A stretch of 64,000 nucleotides of DNA from Heligmosomoides polygyrus polygyrus (taxonomy: Eukaryota > Nematoda > Chromadorea > Rhabditida > Heligmosomidae): positions 12,524,001 through 12,588,000 of the forward strand of contig OX377202.1 in NCBI GenBank assembly GCA_947396885.1, written 5' to 3'. Both the position numbers and the translations under genes were made by a program. Numbering within the stretch: position 1 is the first letter of the stretch; each line of letters begins with the position of its first letter. Of the stretch, positions 33,024 through 42,695 are shown in pieces. Below the pieces are notes generated by a model. That model was not told the origin of the DNA. It was given only the letters and a program-made list of their open reading frames with translations, and ran no database searches.

Positions 33024-33668
33024 GGAATTAATTGCACAATTTATCGATCTCGCTCTAATAACGCTATATGTATCTTAGCCCATAACAAGAGTAATGTCCT
33101 GCTCTAGCCTTTCCTTCGAGGAGAAGAAGCTTATACTAAAGTGCTACTGGAAGATCGAAAACATCGTCGAAGTGCAGAGGCGATTCAGCGACTACTTCTC
33201 CAAATCACCACCCCCCCCGCGTCACCCATGCAAAATCGAGTCTGAAATGCAAGGTTTCGGGCGGAGGCGTAGCGCAATTTTGAATATTTGCATGCCACAG
33301 AAATCTCGTTTCCCTGTGCTTTCATATAAGCCTCAAACATCTTCAAAAGCTTCACTACCAGCAATGTTACAACCTTTCAAACAGTACCTGCTTTCCTAGG
33401 ATACCCTGCCTTTTTCGCAAGCCATAGTGTGTTTTTAGGTTCTAAACCTTAGGAGAAGCACAAATCAATTAAAAGGGCCACCTTGTGAAAGAAATTGTAA
33501 TAAATATTCAAGCGGAACACAATCAATTGAGTGTAAAAAAAATTTAGACGAGTGCATGGCGCAATCCACGTCGCTCATACGCCAGAAAATTCTATTTTTC
33601 TAAGCTTTCATATGGGTTTTTAACTTCTTTAGTATCTTTACTGTGAGCAAATTTATTACCTTTCAAAC
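33024..33668 (+). mobile_element. TA-inserting DNA transposon remnant, copy 2 (both ends missing)
   Basis: It matches the 3' two-thirds of 29312-30622 from AATTGCACAATTTA onward. The frame from 33094 (MSCSSLSFEEKKLILKCYWK, then IENIVEVQRRFSDYFSKSPP) is the clearest version of the helix-turn-helix N-terminus. After the proline-rich stretch the similarity to any catalytic domain ends. The copy stops abruptly at the palindrome at 33669-33713. Confidence 0.65.
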
Positions 33669-33713
33669 AATCGTTCATGAATCCGGGCCCTGGGCCCGGA
33701 TTCATGAACGATT
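33669..33713. repeat. Perfect 45-bp palindrome (22-bp arms, 1-bp centre)
   Basis: AATCGTTCATGAATCCGGGC..., centred on T at 33691, arms 33669-33690 and 33692-33713 without mismatch. It marks the breakpoint between the transposon remnant and the next repeat. Confidence 0.95.
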
Positions 33714-33727
33714 TACCGGCGGGGCTT

Positions 33728-34235
33728 TATCTCAGAGCTTTATTATTGTAATACCAACCTATTTATCCTTATCTTTGTCTCTAGGGTTATGTAGATTCTA
33801 TTTAATTTTTCTAGCTTATCCATCCTGGCCATTCCGTAATAATACGTTCTTGTTCCTCTCCAACCATCCCTCCAGTCCTCGTACATAGTAGGTCTGACAT
33901 CTTTCTTGTACAGCTGATCTTATAAGATAGAAAGTAATGTCGTTCAGTAGATTCCATGTTCGACTCTCGATGAACCTTGGCATCCTTGATGTTGCTATAG
34001 ACGAGTGGTTTGTTCAGCGTAGCCAAGATCTTTTCCAGGCTCTGAAGAAGGCGACGACGCCGAAACGTAAGCCGCAATAAAGAGTTGTACCAATCTTGGC
34101 TACGCTGAACAAACCACTCGTCGAATGTCGTTCAGTTTTCTCCACTTACATATTCACTTGTATGGGCAATTCCAAACGGCCAATGAATTTCGAAATGCTT
34201 TCCGAGGGCTTCAGTTGCAACAGGGAAGAATCTTT
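33728..34235 (-). repeat. Dispersed repeat, copy 2, interrupted by a 176-bp insert
   Basis: It matches 30656-30975 from CAGAGCTTTATTATTGTAAT to GGGAA(G/A)AATCTTT. The insert occupies 33948-34123. Confidence 0.75.
33948..34123. mobile_element. 176-bp insertion with 30-bp perfect inverted repeat and 12-bp duplication
   Basis: The interruption relative to the sister repeat at 30656-30975 is flanked by AATGTCGTTCAG on both sides (33936-33947 and 34124-34135), present once in the sister. Arms 34000-34029 and 34093-34122 (GACGAGTGGTTTGTTCAGCG...) are perfect inverses. The first 52 bases have no partner. The loop has GAAGAAGGCGACGACGCCGA then AACGT, resembling the interior of the foldback at 12882-13199. 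Confidence 0.8.
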
Positions 34236-34420
34236 CGGCAGGTGCTCTGTTTGGTTATGACTGGCTGCCGCTGGCGCGCAGTCATAACCAAACAGAGCAC
34301 CTGCCGAACACACGTCAGCCAGTGAGAACACTGACCTCTCTGAATAGCACGCCAGTTTTATGCGGACTGATTGGCTGCCGCTACCACGTCCGAATGCTGC
34401 CCATCTTCGCGACATGTACC
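34234..34420. mobile_element. Rearranged copy of the GGTACATGTCGCG MITE with a perfect hairpin
   Basis: The right part matches the MITE at 13886-14088 through to the terminal inverse GGTACATGTCGCGAAGATGG. The left terminus is replaced by an inverted copy of the element's own interior: arms 34234-34263 and 34279-34308 are perfect 30-bp inverses around a 15-base loop. Confidence 0.7.
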
Positions 34421-34986
34421 TATTTTAATATAGAAGTAAAGAATTTAGAGTAAAGCATTTTTTACTTCTAGATTATTAAAAAAATAAGATGCCTGCAATT
34501 CAGCTGTGAAGTTACGAACCTTTACCAAGACGAGTAGACATAGCCTTTGCTGTCCAAAATCCTCCTCTCCGGCCGTTCAGTGTCACTATTCCTCTTTCGT
34601 CTTGGCCGTCTTTAGCGGGTTATTCCTCGCGACGGCAGAAATTGAAATTTCCCATTTCGCGGCCGCTTTTCCGGCCCTGACACATCTGTGGCGACAGCCC
34701 TTCGTGGCTTGCCGGCGTCGACGCCTAACCGCATCAGCCTCCTACGTCAATGAACAGACAAGTGCATGCACAGAGAGGCAAGGAAGGACGTCGAGCTTTC
34801 TCGTGCCTCTCCACATTCATTTTGTGAGGACACTTATGCTCATCATCCAGACCCGAAACGACGAGGGGACGCCTTGGACCACATCTTTGGCTTGCGGCCT
34901 GCCCCGGTCCCGCCCGCTACAACTCGTTGTTGGCAGACCAGAACCGAATCGCTAGCAACTGATTGTAGTGGCACTGCTCCACTCAA
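34421..34986. other. No supportable gene
   Basis: The 149-codon plus-strand frame 34506-34955 has no recognisable domain and its composition looks random. No acceptor/donor pair was recognised. Confidence 0.4.
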
Positions 34987-35320
34987 CTGTATCATCTGTA
35001 TCACCTGTCGTCCCGTTGATCATCGACTTGCTCGAGCGGGCGCCAGCAGCGTCTCCATTCGTCCCTGTCGCGTGCCAGAGTAGTCCAATGGATCCTCCTG
35101 GCTCGAGGGACACGGAGAGCGTCATAACGGTAGTTCAGGGCTTTCACGAAGAAGTCCGACCAACGCGTTGGTGGGCGTCCTGGTGTTCTCTTGACATCCC
35201 GCGGAATCCACTCAGTGATGGCTCTCCGTCCAGCGGGTGTCTGCGAATCGTATTACGTGGCCGGCCCACCTAATTTTCGACGACTTGGCGCTTGCAACAG
35301 CGTCTCTGATCTTCTACACT
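34987..35320 (-). pseudogene. RTE LINE 3' fragment
   Basis: The minus strand carries the same C-terminal LINE region as 40280-40950 ([22 protein letters not shown] segment across frames, then [19 protein letters not shown]), ending GACGACAGGTGATACAGATG. It is frame-disrupted. Confidence 0.7.
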
Positions 35321-35492
35321 ACGCTGCACTCAGTGGTGGAAAATCGTGTCTCTGTAGGCGACGAAACGATCGAAACGTCGGCGTAGAATTACCTTTTCCA
35401 CCTACCACCTCGGAACAGAAGCAGAAACATCACAGTTGATACCGATGCCGAGGTTTCAAAATGAGAGAACATCGAGACTGTTAGATAATCTA

Positions 35493-37119
35493 CAGGGTGT
35501 CTCAAAAAATGTACACACTGTTTGAAAGGGATAACTGCTCACAGTAAAAATATAGAAAAAGTTAAGGGCTCATATAAAAGCTTAAAAAATAGAAATTTTC
35601 TGACACATGAGTGGCATGGAATGCGCCACGCACTGGTCTGAAGTTTTGCATTTTATTTATTTTTTTGCGCACAAAAATAGTACATTTAACAAGGACACAG
35701 CACATTAGAAAATACGTGGTAAAAAAATTAATGAGAACTAGCCATCGCTTTTACTTCCCATGAGACCGCAACTCTTAAACGAACAGCAGAGGTCACGTAG
35801 AGGTAAGAAATGTCTGAAAAATAGGGGTAAAGGAAGGGGATAAGGATGATGGGTAGCTGATGAAGAACACTGCAAGTCGTAGGAGATATCGGCTCTGGAT
35901 ACCAACATAGTAGGTCCGTCAACTCCATCAGGACTCGTCGAAGACGACTGCATGCAGAAACGTAGGGCAGTAGCACACTCTAATCAGAAACAAAGCGGAG
36001 AAATTCTAACCATCACGGAAAACTAGGAACACCAGGAATAAAGGAGTACAAACGCAAAAGACCAGGAAAATTTTTTACAGTTGAATAATTGTGTTTCGCC
36101 TGAATACTTGTTTTACTTTCTTCACAAAGAACCCGTTTTGATTGATTTGTGCTTCCTTCAAGGTCTAGTCTAAAAACACTGCGGCTTGCGGAAAATATAG
36201 GGTATCTTTAAAAAAGTTAGTATTTGAAAGGTTCTAACATTGTTGCTAGTAGAACATTTGAAGGTGATTAAGACTCATATGAAAGCGCAGGGCAACCAGA
36301 TGTCTGTGGCGTGCAAATAGTCAAGGTCGCGCCATGCCCTCGCCTAAAACACTGCACTTCAGACAGGATTGATTGTGCTTGGGCTCAATACTTGTTACAA
36401 TCTTGTCACTATTACTTTATACTTGGCCACATTAACCTGTGCTGTGTTTCTTTTAACGTTTAAAACTTTTCAATCACGAAAAAGACACGTGACATGCGAG
36501 TTTATTGATGGCACAATTTAAATGTGAAGAGAGCCCCATTTTCCAAGACGGATTCAATGGACTGATAAAGCAACGTTCAAGCTGAGCGGATTGGTTCATT
36601 GGCATAACTGCAGCTGTTGGGCAATGGAAAACGTTGGAAGAATCACAGCACAGGTTAATCTGTCCAAGTAGTAACATGATTGTAACAAGCATTCAGTCCA
36701 TGCGCAATCAATCGAGTCTGAAATGCAAGGATTTGTGTGAGAGCATAACGCGATCTTGACTATTTACATGCCACAGAACTCTTGTTACTTTGTGCTTTCA
36801 TATGAGCCTCAAACAGCTTCAAGAGCTAGCAACAATGTTAGAAACTTCCAAATAATACCTACACCTTTTAGAATACCCTGCGTTTTCAGCAAGCCGAAGT
36901 GTGTTTTTAAGGTTTAAACCTTAAAAGAGGCAAAACCATTCGATGAACCACTTCGTGAAGAAATTTTAACAAGTATTCAAGCGAAACACGATCAATCGAA
37001 TGTAAAATGAGAAATTCCAGACGAATGCATGCGCATTCCATGCCGCTCATATGTCTGAAAATTTCTGTTATCAAAGTTATCACCTTTCAAGCAGTGTATA
37101 CATTTTTTCGAGATACCTA
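35493..37119 (+). mobile_element. TA-inserting DNA transposon, long inverted ends, copy 3
   Basis: The left end CAGGGTGTCTCAAAAAATGT and the right end (inverse TAGGTATCTCGAAAAAATGT) each abut TA (35491-35492 and 37120-37121). The terminal inverted repeats extend about 200 bp and a second, inner pair flanks the centre. The left arm is interrupted by about 410 bp (about 35655-36070). No transposase remains. It is related to 29312-30622. Confidence 0.7.
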
Positions 37120-37121
37120 TA

Positions 37122-38439
37122 GATTGATGAACAGCGACCAACAATGCCCTTTCAAATCCATCCGAAGCGTTTTCAAAGGCTACCTGCGAAATTAAAGGAA
37201 GCTCCTATGCAATTCTGGAAGCTTCGGTTTTGCGTCACAATCTCATCTCCTTTGAGTTCCATCGGAAACCCTGAAGCTGTCGGATGGGTGCAGACTCTGC
37301 GACGACTTCAACAAGGAAGGCAAACATTTCTGAATGCACTCACATCGCATTATTTTCTTATTGGACGACTTTATTATCCTCGCTCTTTTTCTTTCTTTTA
37401 AGTTTAGGAGACTGTTACGCTTGAGGTTTTCTTCTGCCGTATTTTTTCTCTGTAACTTTTTACATTAACAGTATGATACGCGGGACACATCAAAGAAAAT
37501 GTAATATCATGGTGTTTCAAGGAGGAAAATGAATATTGACGTCCTCCAAAGAGAAAATTGTGTGCAATGCTAACTGGGGGTCGTACCTTAACGGAGATGA
37601 ATATATACAATTTACAAGAAGCCATACATTTCATCATTAACGAAATCTAAATATTAGAGGTCATGTATAAATGATTAAGAATATACAGGCTTAAGAGGCT
37701 GGTTGCTGCGCCAGGAGGCGGGACAAACCTCTTGTCAGTATAATAAAACTTATGCATTCAAAAGGCTGGCCGATTTCAGGCCTTTCTCCCAAATCCATCG
37801 GAGGTAGACGGTGCTGGGCACAGGAAAAGGAAGCGGTTACCCCGTCTCCCATCACTCACTGCTCCGCTTTTCTTAGTTTTATAAAGATGTTTGACTCAGT
37901 TAAAAACAATGTTCATTCTGGCAACAATCGAGAAAGGTGGACAACGACGGGAACAGCTAGAAGTGATTAGGCTGCCTGCACACCGGCGTGCTGCTGACTC
38001 AAAAAAGAAAGTGCGGGGCACTGAAACAAGCTTTTCGAGAGAGGACGAGTCTCAACCGCATTAGCTAATTAGATCAGTGCTTGAAGACGAAACGGAAAAC
38101 ATAATTGAAAGCGGCTCAATACATTGCACACCGGTGCGTTACCTCGGTGCTGTTTCCAATCAAAACTTCCAGGACGACAACCTTCAGCACGGTTGTGAAT
38201 GCATGTAGAAAGAAAGTCAGTTGGATGTCCTGTGGCTGAGTTAATGCTATCACTTATGCAAGAATTGGGAGCACTCTCCCTCTAGGCTTGCATCCACATG
38301 TATTTCGCTTCGACGTTCCCTTCTCGGAATTTCTTTGAGAGCTCGGTAGCTTGCCGATGAGGTGAAAGCTCTCTGGCACCTACAAAGAGGGCGGTTGGAG
38401 GAGCGTGAAGGGAGAGCGGAAGGGAAACAATTGTACCAA
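37122..38439. other. No supportable gene
   Basis: Spacer. TACCTCGGTGCTGTTTCCAA near 38140 may be a LINE trace but is too short to call. Confidence 0.4.
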
Positions 38440-38690
38440 TTGGCCTCCACAAATCCGTGACCGAATGGATTCCGCGGAAGGTGAAGAGAACACCAGGACG
38501 CCCACCAACGCGTTGGTCGGACTTCTTTTTGAAAGCCCTGAACGAAGGATATGACGCTGTTCGTGTCTCTCAAGCGTGGAGGATCCATTGGAGCACTCTG
38601 GCACGCGACAGGCACGAATGGAGACCCTGCTGGCGCCTTCTTGAGCAATTCGATGATTAAGGGAACGACAGGAGATACAGATGATATAGG
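38440..38690 (+). pseudogene. RTE LINE 3' fragment
   Basis: [20 protein letters not shown], then [20 protein letters not shown] and [20 protein letters not shown] are in one frame, followed by a TGATACAGG-like 3' tail (GAGATACAGATGATATAGG). Confidence 0.8.
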
Positions 38691-39579
38691 TGATCGTTTC
38701 ATTCTACTCAATCTGTAAACACGTCACCTTCACAAGCTTATTTTCCGAATTTCTTTAGAAGCAGAACTCTCACCTCGAACGAAAGCGCAAACGCTCCGAC
38801 AGCTCATGAGCTATTACTGCCAAAACCTTCATTGCATTCTTCGATAAATGCCAAATGTAATAGTTTGTGCTATGACTTAAAAGGTTATAGCTGCACAAGT
38901 TATGGTCATTTGAAATTAAAAGCCAAAACGGAAAACTTTCGGACTGGCGTAGTGATTATAACTAACGAATGAAACTATTTGATGCGGTCCCAGCGCCAAA
39001 AGTTTGCTGCTAGGTTCAATCGGACGCATTAAAAGCTGCGTTGAAAGTCGTCTGCTAGTGTTTGGACGAGTAATCTCATCCTTGGACAAAATGATACAAG
39101 TCATTCCTCGAGCCATCGTAGGGCATTACATCGCCATGGCACTCCCAAAAAATGCAACAATTATAAAACAACGGCCATCAGTGGTTTAAAAATTTAAAAA
39201 TTGAGATGTATACTAATCGATGGCAACCCTAGGGTGACAGGTGTGTTCGCACTGTTATGCTTTGGGAGGATTCCGCACTGGATCTTCTTCTTACAATCAG
39301 CTGAATTTCTCAAAGAGCAGTCAATATCGCAGGACAACGGCTGATGCTCTGGAACAAGGTTGAAAGAAGGAATGGTGAGTAACGACACCATGTGGTCCCT
39401 CTGACTAGGATCCAAAAATTGTTGAGCAGAATGGTCAAAACACACTAAATGGCAATTCGGAAGATCGGTGGAAATGGCGTGATGCGACTATGGTGGTTCG
39501 ATATTGTGCGTGGGATAGAGATCGCCTTGCAGGAGTTCGCGATCTACTAGAACAGAGGCCCTTTCTCTTTTCTTTGAAA
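38691..39579. other. No supportable gene
   Basis: Spacer. The minus frames at 38916-39116 and 39194-39445 have no domain I can name. Confidence 0.4.
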
Positions 39580-39872
39580 GAATAAAGGATAAAGGACGGC
39601 GTTACTCAATTCCTTTTGGGATGCGCCACGCATTCTAGTTCTACGGGATATCGTGGAGGCGACATGAATGCGTATTTGGCCATATAATGACTTGTGGTGG
39701 CCAGCCAATGAACAAGTCAGCGCTTTATCCTTCCCAGACAAGTCTGGTACCAATTCACCGACCTCGGAGGGATGGAAGGCTTGGTTGGTCTGGGCGGGAA
39801 ATCCGAACCAGGGACCTGGTATCGGGTGCACGCGACAGTCGGCACCTCCTCCGACTGCGCTACACGCGCCCT
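39580..39872 (-). mobile_element. tRNA-derived SINE, copy 4
   Basis: Minus-strand copy with head GGCGCGTGTAGCGCAGTCGG at its 39872 side, GGTTCGGATTTCCCG, and the tail GCGCATCCCAAAAGGAATTG then CCGTCCTTTATCCTTTATT at 39581-39605. Head and tail are both intact. Confidence 0.85.
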
Positions 39873-39946
39873 ATATCGTCTTAATGTGGTCTGATTGGAT
39901 GGGGTGTCCCCATCTCCCAATGCTGCCCGTGTCCGCAACATATACC
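39873..39946. mobile_element. Right-end fragment of the GGTACATGTCGCG MITE
   Basis: The inverse terminus GGTATATGTTGCGGACACGG then GCAGCATTGGGAG matches 14020-14088. It directly abuts the head of SINE copy 4. Confidence 0.6.
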
Positions 39947-40279
39947 TAGGACAGCAGCTGAAGCCCTCCTAGAAACGCAAGGGAAAGGATGAAAATGCAA
40001 ATCACTATGTGCCGCTTCCGATTAGGGTAGATCCGAAAATGCATTATAAATAGAAATTGGCTGATTTCAACTTTAAATCGGGCAAATTTTCTGAGCCTTT
40101 GTTCGGGCAAGCTCACTACCGCCGGCTCACGTTCCATCGCGACAGCGTAACGTAAAGAAATTCACAATCACGACAACAAACACTTCCGTTTAAACGACAA
40201 TACATATGTTGTGAGGCTTTAAGCTGGTCTACAGGAAATTCTAACTTGATTTTAAAGGATTTATTGGTTCTCCAACATC
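39947..40279. other. No supportable feature
   Basis: Short spacer. Nothing recognised. Confidence 0.4.
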
Positions 40280-40950
40280 TCCGAATGCTCGAGCTATGTG
40301 TATCTGGGTCGCGAAGTCAACATGGCCAACGACCTAGCACCAGAGCTGAGCAGGAGGAAACGAGCGGCTTGGGGAGCTTTCAAGAGCGTCGAAGAAGTCG
40401 CGAAGAAGACGAAGAACGTCCGACTCCGTGCCCACCTATTCGACTCCACCGTTCTTCCTGCCCTAACATACGCCTCAGAGACCTGGGCTATACGAAAGCA
40501 GGATGAACACGCGATCAGCGTCGCGTAGCGTGGAATCGAGAGGACGATGCTCGGAGTGACACGACTCACGCAAGTGAGAGAAGGCCTCCGGAGTTCCGAG
40601 CTTCGCCGGCGTTCGAAGATCAGAGACGCTGTCGCGTGGGCCAAGTTGTCAAAAATTAGGTGGGCGGCCACGTAATGCGCTTCGCAGACACCCGCTGGAC
40701 GAGAGCCATCACCGACTGGATTCCGCGGGATGTCAAGAGAACACCAGGACGCCCACCAACGCGTTGGTCGGACTTCTTCGTTAAAGCCCTGAACGACCGC
40801 TATGACGCTCTTCGTGTCCCTCGAGCAAGAAGGATTCATTGGACCACTCTGGCACGCGACAGGGACGAATGGAGACGCTGCTGGCACCCGATCGAGAAAT
40901 TCGATGATCAACGGGACGACAGGTGATACAGGTGATATTGGTTATACGGG
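40280..40950 (+). pseudogene. RTE LINE 3' fragment, longest of the group
   Basis: It covers the region after the RT catalytic domain: YLGREVNMANDLAPELSRRK, RAHLFDSTVLPALTYASETW, then an in-frame TAG near 40527, RGIERTMLGVTRLTQVREGL, a one-base loss near 40670 (KIRWA to GHVMRF), and [20 protein letters not shown] through [20 protein letters not shown]. It ends with a (GGTGATACA)-like tail. The 5' truncation and two lesions make it inactive. Confidence 0.85.
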
Positions 40951-41002
40951 TTAAGACATATGGTAGACCCAAAGCGCGAAATTCAGGTTGTCGTGGTTAG
41001 AT

Positions 41003-41290
41003 AAAAAAGGAATAAAGGACGGTGTTACTCAATCCCTTTTGAGATGCGCCACGTATTCTAATTCTTCGGGATGTCGCGGAGGCAAATGTAATGCGTATTT
41101 TGCCTACACAATGACTCATGATGGCCAGCCGATGGATAACTCATTGTTTCATCCTTTGAGAAAAATACTGGTACCAATTCATCGACCCCAGAGGGGTGGA
41201 CGAATTTTTTTGACCTGTGCGGAACTCGTTCCAGGAACCTCCATCCCGTGTGCACGCGACGACTGGCGCCCGATCCGTCTATGCTGTGAC
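41003..41290 (-). mobile_element. tRNA-derived SINE, copy 5 (head damaged)
   Basis: The tail side is at 41003 (AATAAAGGACGGTGTTACTC inverse) and the body GGCCAGCCGATGGA and GGTACCAATTCATCGACC. The head near 41280 has lost clear promoter boxes. It lies about 50 bases after the LINE fragment tail. Confidence 0.75.
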
Positions 41291-41886
41291 ATTCTCACAA
41301 TCGCTGCCTGACTAGATTTCGCTAGACTCTGTGCAGAGGCTGTGCAGGGGAGGAAGGTACAGGATGTGGACCAATTCTGGCACATATGCGATGACTGATC
41401 GTGAGTTATATCCTAAAGTCTCCCCCCCCCCCTCCTTATGCGAGCAAGTCAAGTCCCCTTCCCTATAAGAACCGGAAGAACTAACAGCAGAGGGATAGCA
41501 AGAAACTGTAGAACTTTAAGAACCAGCTCATCTTCTTTCTTCACCTGCTTCCTTCTGTTGAACATGTTGCCAAAGCCTGAATTGGAAGCCAGTAAGAGAT
41601 CTCTTATCATTAGGGGGAAGCCTACACAAGGAAGTTTCTGCAAGTCGCAGTAATTATCTGGTGACCATAATTAGAAATGCAAGCGGCAACGCGAAAACAG
41701 AAGCCGATCTCTGGCGACGGCATCATTCAAGTCTAGCCGCTGTGAGAAATGTGAAACGCGCAGACGACTTCGCGAAAACATTTCGCCGTAATTGTTTTTC
41801 CGTAAAGCTAGAAGTTCCTGTTGCTAATCGACTTGCAGACCTTCTATTAGACACCTGAATGAACAGCAAGCAGGAGTAGGGATGGT
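41291..41886. other. No firm gene; one short frame
   Basis: The frame 41661-41858 (+), MTIIRNASGNAKTEADLWRR and onward, has a compositionally plausible protein but no clear splice signals or recognised domain. The gypsy element inserted just downstream. Confidence 0.3.
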
Positions 41887-41890
41887 ACTT

Positions 41891-42350
41891 TGTCGGAACA
41901 TAAGGAAGGCGGGCCAAGGGAAAGGGTGCCCCTCAAGCGCAGGAGGGTCTAGGTAAGTCAAAGGACGATCTGCGCCTTGCCCCCCACGACCTAGAGCACG
42001 ATCTTGGCGCCAAAGTGTGCATATAAATAGCGAGAGGTTGCTGTAGGGACAGTCTCTTTACTCTCTCTGCCAGGCGGACTAAGCCGCCCCTCCAAGGACC
42101 CCCTCGCCGTCTCGAAGCCGCTCTATTATACCAGGCCCCCGCGTTGGAGGCACCCCGTCCATTGGCCCGCTGCCGGAGAACCCTACGCCAGGACTCCCAG
42201 TTTTTTTTTGTTTTTTTAGTGTGTCGATTGCGTTGCCCTTTTGAATAAATATTTGTTGAATCTCGACTTTCGACCACAAGAGGAATCGAGCACTCCACGG
42301 TATTTAGCTCAGCGAAAATTTTAAATTACACTGTCATCGTCCGGCCTACA
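41891..42350 (+). repeat. 5' LTR of the gypsy element
   Basis: 460 bp beginning TGTCGG and ending CCTACA. A TATA box (ATATAAATAG, 42021-42030) and AATAAA (42244-42249) mark the probable promoter and poly(A) signal, so R begins roughly 30 bases past the TATA. The T/G-rich TTTTTTTTTGTTTTTTTAG precedes AATAAA. Confidence 0.95.
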
Positions 42351-42368
42351 TGGGGGCCGAACCGTTTT
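42351..42368 (+). promoter_or_regulatory. Putative tRNA primer-binding site
   Basis: TGGGGGCCGAACCG starts at the base after the LTR; TGG pairs with a tRNA CCA end. I cannot assign the tRNA species. Confidence 0.6.
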
Positions 42369-42695
42369 GAGCAAGTATCGTAGAGTTGTCGATTGCTCCC
42401 TGATATCGACGTCCTAGAGGGTTGCCTCAAGTAGGAAAAGGCGTAAAACCCTTCGCTCGCATCGATTACTCGGTCAAGCGAGTATTATATCGGTGGTGAC
42501 GGCTCGCGTGGATTCAGCCGTCATCAAGTATCACTCCGAGGCTACCGAGGGCAAGGGTACCCTGAGTGAGTTAGTGGAAGAAGGTGTAGTGGAAACCAAA
42601 GCAGGTGTACCCGAGCCTTACGTGAGTCGGTGATACACCGCGGGTGTGAAAGAAAACTGAGCTGAGTCGGGCATTGCAGGATTCCCAGAAGGCCT

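Noticed and set aside
34506..34955. 149-codon plus-strand ORF
   Set aside because: No recognisable domain, no splice or poly(A) context, and composition like random GC-rich sequence.
41933..42298. 121-codon minus-strand ORF, repeated identically at 48883-49248
   Set aside because: It is simply the reverse complement of the two LTRs; its identity reflects LTR identity.
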